Assembly: GCA_947564305.1 (NCBI GenBank)
Contig: CANOBT010000277.1
Span: 1-5,683, forward strand
Length of the DNA: 5,683 nucleotides
Origin: an uncultured Lachnospiraceae bacterium
GTDB taxonomy: Bacteria; Bacillota_A; Clostridia; Lachnospirales; Lachnospiraceae
Direction of reading: 5' to 3'
The notes beneath the pieces were generated by a model. That model was given only the letters and a program-made list of their open reading frames with translations. It did not search any database and was not told the DNA's origin. The position numbers and the translations under genes are program-made. Below are positions 1 to 5,074 of this stretch, one piece after another (positions within the stretch are counted from its first letter, which is position 1; each line of letters begins with the position of its first letter).

Positions 1-2
1 AC

Positions 3-575
3 AGCGGCAGCGTGAAGATTGGTGGGAAGGATGTGCGGGAATACACGCTGGAATCTTTGATGGAGCAGATCAGTATGGTGTTCCAGAATGTCTATCTCTT
101 TGCGGACACGATTGAGAACAACATTAAGTTTGGCAGGCCGCAGGCAACCCACGCGGAAGTGGTGGAAGCTGCAAGAAAAGCCTGCTGTGCGGATTTCATA
201 GAGGCGTTGCCGGCCGGATATGATACCCTTATCGGTGAGGGCGGCGCGTCTCTCTCTGGCGGGGAGAAGCAGCGTATTTCGATTGCGAGGGCAATCTTAA
301 AGGACGCGCCCATCGTCATCTTGGACGAGGCGACCGCTAATGTAGACCCTGAGAATGAGGACCGCCTGCAGAAGGCGATCGAGGAGCTGACGCGGGATAA
401 GACGATCATTATGATTGCCCACCGTTTAAAGACCGTGCGGAATGCTGACCAGATCCTTGTGGTGGATGATGGGAAAATCGTACAGCAGGGAAAACATGAT
501 GAATTGATTACACAAAAAGGCATCTACGCGGATTTCGTGCTTGGCAGAAAAGAGGCGATCGGCTGGAAACTATAG
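3..575 (+). CDS. ABC exporter, C-terminal ATP-binding domain (5' truncated by window edge)
   Basis: This is the nucleotide-binding half of an ABC transporter, which hydrolyses ATP at the inner face of the membrane to power export. The frame is open to the left edge, so the membrane domain and Walker A lie outside. Numbering from the GTG at 12, I see the Q-loop in SMVFQNVYLF (Q25), the signature LSGGEKQR (81-88), Walker B IVILDEAT (101-108), a D-loop written ANVD rather than the usual SALD, and the H-loop IAHR (His137). The order and the FADTIENNI segment are typical of fused permease-ATPase (ABCB/MsbA-like) exporters, which in Firmicutes often act as heterodimers with the partner next door. 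The C-terminus ends in GWKL, as in many Clostridia homologues. The substrate cannot be told. The GTG at 12 is not the true start, because coding clearly continues upstream (Ser-Gly-Ser before it). Confidence 0.95.
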   Translation, partial: SGSVKIGGKDVREYTLESLMEQISMVFQNVYLFADTIENNIKFGRPQATHAEVVEAARKACCADFIEALPAGYDTLIGEGGASLSGGEKQRISIARAILKDAPIVILDEATANVDPENEDRLQKAIEELTRDKTIIMIAHRLKTVRNADQILVVDDGKIVQQGKHDELITQKGIYADFVLGRKEAIGWKL

Positions 576-580
576 ACGGA

Positions 581-674
581 GATTGGGCAGAGCATGTAAA
601 GGGCTGAAACAAAATTCAAGCAATTCATAAACATAGTCATTATATGATAAAGCAGAAATAATGATTGGGCAGAG
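581..674 (+). repeat. Pair of 12-bp direct repeats
   Basis: GATTGGGCAGAG occurs at 581-592, just after the ABC transporter stop, and again at 663-674, immediately before the Shine-Dalgarno of the small peptide gene. The copies are 82 bases apart and identical. A nine-base match (GATTGGGCA) also occurs at 4559-4567 inside the TnpA remnant. They could be a regulator site, a small duplication or chance; nothing further supports a function. Confidence 0.35.
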
Positions 675-686
675 AGGAGGAATATA

Positions 687-791
687 ATGAGAAAAGTAAT
701 CATAACGATTATAACAGCGTTGGTCGGAGTAGGAGCCGTTATTGCGGGTATTATTGCACATGGAAGATATGCGCATAGCAGTGAAAAATAA
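687..791 (+). CDS. Small single-pass membrane peptide, 34 aa, hypothetical
   Basis: A 34-residue ORF starts at an ATG six bases after a perfect AGGAGG (675-680), one of the best ribosome binding sites in the window. The product starts Met-Arg-Lys, then has one hydrophobic span (residues 4-24, rich in Ile, Val, Ala and Gly) and a short polar tail ending HSSEK. This is the layout of a single-pass membrane peptide. I do not recognise the family. It lies 111 bases downstream of the ABC exporter and could be co-transcribed with it. The stop at 789-791 follows a run of five A, and a -1 shift there opens a charged tail (see 785-907). The ORF may therefore be the front of a broken longer gene of about 73 residues rather than a complete one. 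Confidence 0.55.
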   Translation: MRKVIITIITALVGVGAVIAGIIAHGRYAHSSEK

Positions 792-907
792 GTTTTATCA
801 ATTTTATTGAATCAGCTGGCGAAAGCGTTGAAGATGCAAAACAACGGTTTTCTATGGAACAAAGAGAAAGGGAAACCGTCAAGCTGGAAACAAAAAGTGA
901 AATTTAA
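785..907 (+). pseudogene. Protein-like tail in the -1 frame of the small membrane peptide gene
   Basis: In the frame one base behind the 34-aa ORF, an open stretch of 40 codons starts inside the A-run at 784-788 and ends with TAA at 905-907. It encodes a strongly charged, helix-forming segment (…ESAGESVEDAKQR… then …EQREREТ-like residues, Glu, Lys and Arg rich) with no ATG or RBS of its own at its beginning. Joined to the upstream ORF it would make a roughly 73-residue protein: one membrane helix plus a cytoplasmic or external charged helix. The simplest reading is loss of one A from the homopolymer. The zero-frame codons GAA AAA do not form a classical slippery heptamer. A sequencing indel is also possible. 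Confidence 0.4.
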
Positions 908-1146
908 AGTAACCAGAAATGTTTTCATTATTCCAGACTTGGAGTAGTATGCTGCCTTCTGCATATTTCGCATAAGTTCTGTAACCGCTACTTCTGTTTG
1001 CAGTTTATAGCTGAAGTGCTGGAACGGGCGAGTATGGTGGAATTGCAGAGAAAAGAGTCTTTATCTTTTCCAAGCCAGTTATTTGAAATTATACGAAAAA
1101 GCAGTCTGGTAAAAGCATCGAATATTATGTATTGTGAAACTGCTTG
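908..1146. other. Stretch with no supported gene; possible degenerate coding remnant
   Basis: I find no start with a ribosome binding site and no recognisable domain on either strand. On the minus strand, one frame is open from about 1060 down to 812 and its part at 1005-908 reads very like protein (…TEVAVTELMRNMQKAAYY…), beginning without a start codon. A second minus frame is open over 1206-988, and a plus frame over 998-1222. The second plus frame would run through the promoter described below, so it is probably not used. The segment may be the tail of a decayed gene in inverse orientation, but I cannot identify it. Confidence 0.3.
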
Positions 1147-1173
1147 TTCACAAAATTTACACAATTTACAAAC
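1147..1173 (+). promoter_or_regulatory. Three tandem 9-bp repeats, possible response-regulator operator
   Basis: TTCACAAAA (1147-1155), TTTACACAA (1156-1164) and TTTACAAAC (1165-1173) lie head to tail with a consensus close to TTYACAMAA. A-C-rich sequence continues to about 1191. They sit where the -35 element of the promoter at 1192-1200 would be. OmpR-family regulators commonly bind direct repeats next to or over the -35 (known of the family), and such a regulator gene lies in this operon, so autoregulation is a reasonable inference. The 9-base period is a little shorter than the usual 10-11. Confidence 0.4.
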
Positions 1174-1191
1174 AAAACACAAACAAACCAC

Positions 1192-1200
1192 TGCTATAAT
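1192..1200 (+). promoter_or_regulatory. Extended -10 promoter element of the 1261-4507 operon
   Basis: TGCTATAAT is a consensus -10 with the TGn extension, 60 bases before the first start codon of the operon. No good -35 lies at 17 bases upstream (the hexamer at 1172-1177 is ACAAAA); TTTACA at 1165-1170 is 24 bases away, too far. An extended -10 without a -35, preceded by direct repeats, fits an activator-dependent promoter. Confidence 0.55.
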
Positions 1201-1260
1201 ACCCACTACAATAGATATTTGACTGTGCCGGGTTATGTGGCAGAGGGAGGTTAGGCTGTC

Positions 1261-2253
1261 ATGGGTAAGAAGAACAAGGGCAGAGAAGATGAGAAGTGTT
1301 ACACATCGAAGGATTTGAAGGAAGAAAGTAGGAAAAAAGGTTTTAGGATGCCGGAACTTGGACTTTCCAAACGTATTTTTTTATACATACTGACCATAGC
1401 TTTAGGTGGATTGTCACTTATGAGTGTTCTGATAAAGGATATGACAAATAATCCAGTGTTCCAATATTTGTTCTATGTAATATATGCTCTGGCTGCAGGT
1501 GGTCTTGGAATTTCAGGATACTATCTGGTTATAAATATAAGGCGTATTACAAGGGAGAATGTGAAGCCTGCCATAGAAGCAAATCCGTTTACGAACCGTC
1601 TTGCGAGCGATTCTATATATAGGGCATTTCTGTTTGCGTTGCCGGGACTTGGAACAAGTATGGTTTATGCAGTTTTTAATGGTGTGGTTGCCATTTACAG
1701 TAGGTCGTTTTGGTATCTTACTTTTTTTGCATATTATCTGCTTCTTAGTATCATGCGTTATGGGGTTCTGTGGCTGAACAGGCAGATGGGAGGGTTTAAG
1801 GAAACAAAGGAAAAACAGATTCGAGAGTGGAAGGCGTACAAAAATTGTGGTATTCTGCTTGTAGTCATGAATATAGCATTGACCGGAGCTGTGGTGTTGA
1901 TTATTTATTCAAGGAACACGCAGAAACGGTATGCAGGATTTTTAATATATGCGGTAGCGTTCTATACCTTTTATAAAGTGATTATGGCAGTTTTGAATAC
2001 AGTAAAGGCAGGAAAGACAAAACTGCCACTGGTGATGACACTTAGAAGCATCGGTTATGCGGATGCGCTGGTTTCACTGCTGTCATTGCAGGTGGCAATG
2101 CTGACCGCTTTTTCGGAACCGGCGGCAGAATATATCAGTGTAATGAATACCTGCACCGGTCTTGGGGTATGTATTATGGTGCTTTTGGCGGGAGTGGGAA
2201 TGATTGTAAATGGCATAAGGCATATAAGACTAATGAAAATAGAAGATGAATAA
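1261..2253 (+). CDS. Eight-helix integral membrane protein of unknown function, 330 aa
   Basis: This is a polytopic membrane protein that I cannot assign to a named family. A highly charged N-terminal tail (residues 1-37, many Lys and Glu, no signal peptide) is followed by about eight hydrophobic spans near 38-58, 67-92, 120-145, 150-172, 196-216, 223-246, 265-284 and 295-318, and a short charged C-terminus. Basic segments after the second (INIRRITREN) and eighth spans fit a cytoplasmic placement by the positive-inside rule. I see no ATP-binding, protease or catalytic motif. The start is supported by GAGGGAGG at 1243-1250, ten bases before the ATG. It is the first gene after the promoter and lies 39 bases before the response regulator, so it is probably part of the same operon. 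It could be a sensor partner, a transporter or an immunity-type protein; the sequence does not decide. Confidence 0.85.
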   Translation: MGKKNKGREDEKCYTSKDLKEESRKKGFRMPELGLSKRIFLYILTIALGGLSLMSVLIKDMTNNPVFQYLFYVIYALAAGGLGISGYYLVINIRRITRENVKPAIEANPFTNRLASDSIYRAFLFALPGLGTSMVYAVFNGVVAIYSRSFWYLTFFAYYLLLSIMRYGVLWLNRQMGGFKETKEKQIREWKAYKNCGILLVVMNIALTGAVVLIIYSRNTQKRYAGFLIYAVAFYTFYKVIMAVLNTVKAGKTKLPLVMTLRSIGYADALVSLLSLQVAMLTAFSEPAAEYISVMNTCTGLGVCIMVLLAGVGMIVNGIRHIRLMKIEDE

Positions 2254-2292
2254 CATTCTTTTGAAAACAGATAGCGGAAGGAGAGTGCAGAA

Positions 2293-2901
2293 ATGATTCA
2301 GGTATTGGTAGTAGAAGATGATGTGCAGTTAAATAAAATTGTGTGTTCTTATCTCAGAAACAGCGGATTTGAGGCAACAGGCTGTTTAAATGCTACTGAT
2401 GCCTATCGTGAAATGTATAATCTGTATGAATTGATTATTTCGGATATTATGATGCCGAAGATAAACGGGTTTGAATTTGACCTGCCCTCCAAACAGAAGG
2501 GATTCCAGCTTGGAATTGACGATTATATGGTAAAGCCCGTTGAACTGGACGAGCTGATCCTGCGTGTGAGGTCGCTCCTTCGCAGGGCAAATATAGAACT
2601 GGAAAGAAAACTGACTGTCGGAAACCTTTTTATGGATGCGGATGCCATGTCCGCTTTGGTAGATGGAAAAGAAGTTGCCCTGACAACGAGGGAGTTTAAC
2701 ATCACATACAAGCTGCTGTCGTATCCCAACAAGACGTTTTCAAGGGCGCAGCTCATGGATGAATTCTGAGGTGTAGATACGGAAACAAGCCTGAGAGCAG
2801 TAGATGTTTATATTACAAAATTGCGGGATAAGCTGTCGGAGTGTGATGGGTTTGAGTTTAAGACAATCCGTGGACTTGGATATAAGTCGGTGTTGAAATG
2901 A
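2293..2901 (+). pseudogene. OmpR-family response regulator, broken by internal deletion and a TGA
   Basis: The intact protein would be a DNA-binding transcription factor switched on by phosphate transfer from the kinase encoded next. The RBS AAGGAGAG (2278-2285) is seven bases before the ATG. The receiver domain shows the acidic pair EDD (residues 8-10), the phospho-acceptor Asp51 in SDIMMPK and Lys81 in VKP. Only 30 residues separate Asp51 and Lys81, where the family has about 50. The lost in-frame segment, after GFEF near residue 62, should contain helix 3, strand 4 and the Thr/Ser switch residue. A winged-helix domain follows from about residue 105, but TGA at 2767-2769 stops translation after MDEF, where homologues have Trp (TGG). 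The same frame then continues without interruption through the rest of the winged helix (ending RGLGYK) to TGA at 2899-2901, overlapping the kinase ATG. The restored length is 202 residues against a usual 220-225. The 158-residue product lacks most of its DNA-recognition region and is almost surely inactive. Confidence 0.9.
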
Positions 2902-3953
2902 AAAAAATAAGGGACAGCCATTTTTCTTTCAGCACTTTTTTTCCTTCGTTTGGGGTATTGCTGCTTGTTGCGGGCATTCATGCCGGTCTTGTGGTCTGGC
3001 TGAAGGACAGCGGCTTACATGAAGGTATGAGAACAGCTATTATTATGGTCTATTGGGTGCTGATGTCTGGCGGCTTTACCATGCTTACCCGATATCAGAT
3101 GAAGCGGCTGTATGAAATACCCATGAAAGAGTTTGCAAAGGCGGCGGACAGGGTGGCAGGCGGAGACTTCTCCGTATATGTGCCGCCGATCCATTCTGTG
3201 GATAAGTATGATTACTTAGATGTGATGATTGTGGATTTCAATAAGATGGTGGAGGAACTTGGCAGCATAGAAACCTTAAAGACAGACTTTTTCTCCAATG
3301 TTTCCCATGAAATAAAAACGCCCATTGCCGTGATACAAAGCGCTGCGGAAGTCTTGCAGAAAGCGAATCTGACGGAAGAACAAAGGCGGGAATATATAGA
3401 AACAATCATTCAGTCCTCTAAGAAGCTGTCGGCGCTTATAACTAATATCCTGAAATTAAACAAGCTGGAGAAGCAGAATATCCAGCCGGTAATGGAGGAA
3501 TATGATCTTTGTGAACAGCTCTGCATATGTTCTCTACAGTTTGAAACGGTATGGGAACAGAAGGAAATAGAATTTGATGTGGACGTAGAGGACAGGCTGA
3601 CTGTAAATCTGGACAGCAGCCTTTTGGAGCTTGTATGGACGAACCTGCTTTCCAATGCATTCAAGTTTACGCCGAAGCATGGAAAAGTTGTTTTAAGGCA
3701 GACTTCATCGGAAGATATGGTTACGGTGCAGGTTACGGATACCGGGTGCGGCATGAATCAGGACATTAAGAGCTACATATTCGATAAATTTTATTAGGGG
3801 GATACTTCCCATGCAACGGAAGGGAACGGGCTTAGATTAGCTTTGGCATTTCGTATTGTCAGGATGTTGGATGGGGACATTTCCGTGGAGAGCGAAGCAG
3901 GGAAAGGAACTTGCTTTACAGTCAGTCTGCCAGTGGGAAGTATGGCACGATAA
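2898..3953 (+). pseudogene. Sensor histidine kinase, broken by a TAG in the catalytic domain
   Basis: This encodes a membrane sensor kinase of the HisKA/HATPase type, the partner of the regulator upstream, which it overlaps by ATGA (translational coupling). Two membrane spans lie at about residues 16-35 and 45-64 with only a very short loop between them. This suggests it senses within the membrane or through a partner protein, as in kinases of peptide-antibiotic response systems. A HAMP-like linker follows (65-120). The H-box SHEIKTP holds the phosphorylated His137; the N-box centres on Asn253 and the G1 box is DTGCG (281-285). TAG at 3795-3797 stops the protein after FDKFY, where homologues read FYQGD (CAG). 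The frame then continues to TAA at 3951-3953 with a recognisable C-terminus, but the G2 box reads GNGLRLAL, with Arg (codon 3834-3836) for a conserved Gly. The 299-residue product lacks the G2 box and last strands and should not bind ATP properly. Confidence 0.9.
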
Positions 3954-3973
3954 AGGAAAGGCAGGGATTTATT

Positions 3974-4507
3974 ATGAGCGAAATGAAGAAGGACGGCAGG
4001 GATTATATTGGCTATGAATATTGTGAGATACGGGCGGATGCTGGGAAAATATCCATGTATCTGGACAGTTACGAATGTTTTGGGTGGGAGCCGGATGAAA
4101 ATAACAGGCTGCAGGACAGCGGGATGTCAGTGATCCGGCTGAAGCGTAATCGTAAGATTATAAATAAACAGGAACTGACAAGGTTACAGAGGCACTTTGA
4201 GGACTGTATCAACCAGATTGAGCAGTTGGAAAAGCGGAAAACGTCAAAAGGCACGATGATTTCCATAGCTGTGGGGATATTCGGGACAGCGTGCATGGCG
4301 GGAAGCGTGTTTGCTGTGACGGCAGCCCCGCCGGTTATTTGGCTGTGTATCCTGCTTGCGGTTCCCGGAATCTTATGCTGGATCGCACCTGTTTATCTTT
4401 ACAGGTATTTTGTAGAAAAGGAAACAAGCCGTATCCAGCCGATGATTGAAGATAAAATGGAAGAAATATATGGCATTTGTGAAAAAGGATATGGTTTATT
4501 GAATTAA
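3974..4507 (+). CDS. Two-helix membrane protein of unknown function, 177 aa
   Basis: An intact ORF starts at MSEMKKDGRD. I chose this ATG, 20 bases after the end of the kinase frame and preceded by purine-rich AAAGGAAAGGCAGGG, over in-frame TTG 3911, which lies inside the kinase remnant. Residues 1-60 form a soluble acidic and aromatic region (YIGYEY, YECFGWEP). Residues 62-92 are a charged, probably coiled-coil helix. Two hydrophobic spans follow (about 94-116 and 121-145), then a charged tail of about 32 residues, so both ends are probably cytoplasmic. Proteins of this type, always labelled hypothetical, are familiar to me from Firmicutes loci beside two-component and ABC transporter genes (recollection, not a search). 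It ends the operon and is the only gene after the promoter, apart from the 330-aa protein, that remains open. I do not know its function. Confidence 0.85.
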   Translation: MSEMKKDGRDYIGYEYCEIRADAGKISMYLDSYECFGWEPDENNRLQDSGMSVIRLKRNRKIINKQELTRLQRHFEDCINQIEQLEKRKTSKGTMISIAVGIFGTACMAGSVFAVTAAPPVIWLCILLAVPGILCWIAPVYLYRYFVEKETSRIQPMIEDKMEEIYGICEKGYGLLN

Positions 4508-4547
4508 AAAATAGAAATACCGCAATAACATAAGCCTGCTAAAATGA

Positions 4548-4634
4548 GAAGCTGAGGCGATTGGGCAAGTGAACGAAGAGACAATCAAAAAGTACATCGA
4601 GGAGCAGGAGGAGTGCAGTAGAATAGAAGGATAA
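4548..4634 (+). pseudogene. tnpA: TnpA (IS200-type Y1 transposase), C-terminal remnant
   Basis: After a stop at 4545-4547 this frame reads 28 codons, including AIGQVNEETIKKYIEEQ, and ends with TAA at 4632-4634. The ETIKKYIEEQ stretch matches the C-terminal helix of single-strand Y1 transposases of IS200/IS605 elements, where the nucleophilic Tyr sits; here that would be the TAC at 4593-4595. All upstream parts, including the HUH metal-binding motif, are missing, so no activity is possible. The assignment rests on my recognition of a short motif. Confidence 0.6.
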
Positions 4635-4680
4635 AGAACCTCTTTTAAGAGGCAGTCAAGTACCAGAGATTAGTGAAATA

Positions 4681-4733
4681 CTGCCTATAGGCAGCACCGA
4701 AAAAGGGGTTGCTTAGACACCGCCTATAGGCAG
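4681..4733 (+). repeat. Two copies of a 14-bp palindrome, CTGCCTATAGGCAG
   Basis: The first copy (4681-4694) is a perfect palindrome; the second (4720-4733) has one change, CCGCCTATAGGCAG. They start 39 bases apart. Because each is nearly self-complementary, the two can fold as separate small hairpins or pair with each other into one long stem. Confidence 0.8.
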
Positions 4734-4802
4734 TACCCCCCAAATGCCCCGGAGGGGTTTAGCCAAACCATCGGCAGAGCCGGTGGTCAAGCCGTATGGC
4801 TG

Positions 4803-4831
4803 TGCCTTTTTCTATCCTTTAGAAAAAGGCA
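4803..4831 (+). repeat. 11-bp perfect stem-loop at the likely element right end
   Basis: TGCCTTTTTCT pairs perfectly with AGAAAAAGGCA around a 7-base loop (ATCCTTT). It lies directly before the integrase coding fragment. It may be the subterminal hairpin recognised by TnpA. It is not followed by a T-run, so it does not look like a rho-independent terminator on the + strand. Confidence 0.6.
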
Positions 4832-4999
4832 AATGGCAGGACTATCCCCTATGACCTGAGACACAACTATGCCATTGAAAACATTAATGGCTGAGACTGC
4901 GATGCGTATGAGTTCAACGACAGGTTCCATTACCTTGCAAGGTCTATGGGGCACCGTACAATGGAATCCACCCTGTATTATTATTCACTTGTGCCATAG
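4832..4999 (+). pseudogene. Tyrosine recombinase (integrase), C-terminal remnant with internal TGA
   Basis: The frame encodes the end of a phage-type or ICE-type tyrosine recombinase, which cuts and rejoins DNA at attachment sites. PYDLRHNYA is the box carrying the second catalytic Arg, with Tyr in place of the usual first His; ARSMGHRT holds the conserved Gly-His; and the STLYYYSLVP stretch carries the likely nucleophilic Tyr, ending in TAG at 4997-4999. TGA at 4892-4894 interrupts it after IENING, where related integrases appear to have Trp. The N-terminal and central domains are missing, and coding-like sequence begins right after the hairpin that ends at 4831. It is therefore a fragment, truncated and also nonsense-mutated. 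Integrase genes usually sit at the end of their element, so an old attachment site may lie close by. Confidence 0.8.
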
Positions 5000-5074
5000 T
5001 GTGGAAAAGTCACAGGGTATTTCATTTTTCAGAAAATAATAATGCCGATAGTTATAAAGAGAGGATTGATGTGT

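Larger units (their letters stand above)
4548..4831 (+). mobile_element. Remnant of an IS200/IS605-type element (3' part)
   Basis: The stretch joins the last codons of a TnpA transposase to about 200 bases of hairpin-rich noncoding DNA, ending just before a tyrosine-recombinase coding fragment. IS200/IS605 elements are bounded by subterminal hairpins that TnpA recognises as single strands, and they lack terminal inverted repeats. The layout fits the right part of such an element that landed in, or recombined with, the integrase gene. The left end and most of tnpA are gone. No tnpB is present. The exact right boundary is not certain; the last hairpin ends at 4831. Confidence 0.5.
4639..4831 (+). 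ncRNA. Hairpin-rich noncoding stretch, possible structured RNA of an IS end
   Basis: Helices I can pair by eye are: CCTCTT/AAGAGG (4639-4652); a 14-bp stem 4679-4692/4722-4735; an inner stem 4693-4698/4707-4713 with one bulged T and a purine-rich loop; CCCC/GGGG (4747-4757); GGTTT/AAACC (4756-4769); ACCATCGGC/GCCGGTGGT with loop AGA and one G-T wobble (4767-4787); AGCC/GGCT (4790-4801); and an 11-bp stem 4803-4813/4821-4831. Some compete with each other. Such density between a tnpA end and an element boundary recalls IS200/IS605 right ends, where guide-type (omega) RNAs of TnpB are encoded. No tnpB is here and I cannot show transcription, so the RNA reading is inference. Confidence 0.35.

Noticed and set aside
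92..523. Minus-strand ORF of 143 codons opposite the ABC gene
   Set aside because: It is a shadow of the ABC ATPase, all of whose motifs are on the + strand; it has no motif or start signal of its own.
781..791. Programmed -1 frameshift site
   Set aside because: The zero-frame reading is AGT GAA AAA TAA, which lacks the X-XXY-YYZ pattern, since the GAA codon cannot re-pair as TGA. I also saw no clear downstream stimulatory hairpin.
998..1222. Plus-strand ORF of 74 codons starting at TTG
   Set aside because: It has no ribosome binding site, a rare start and a low-complexity end, and it runs through the tandem repeats and the extended -10 promoter.
3410..3754. Minus-strand ORFs opposite the kinase gene
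   Set aside because: They are shadows of a clear kinase sequence, with no ribosome binding site or recognisable domain.
3911..3973. Upstream TTG start for the 177-aa membrane protein
   Set aside because: These codons lie inside the kinase frame that continues to 3953; the ATG at 3974 has a purine-rich leader and begins the protein-like sequence.
4681..4733. CRISPR-like array from the repeated 14-bp palindrome
   Set aside because: There are only two short copies, one imperfect, and the pairing fits a folded IS-end structure.
4803..4831. Rho-independent terminator
   Set aside because: The stem is A/T-rich at its core with no T-run after it on the + strand; the T-run is within the stem.
2767..4894. 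Stop-codon recoding (TGA as Trp, TAG as Gln) that would make the regulator, kinase and integrase full length
   Set aside because: The ABC gene ends naturally at TAG and TGG/CAG are used freely elsewhere. The regulator also has an internal deletion, and the integrase is truncated as well, so decay explains the data better.
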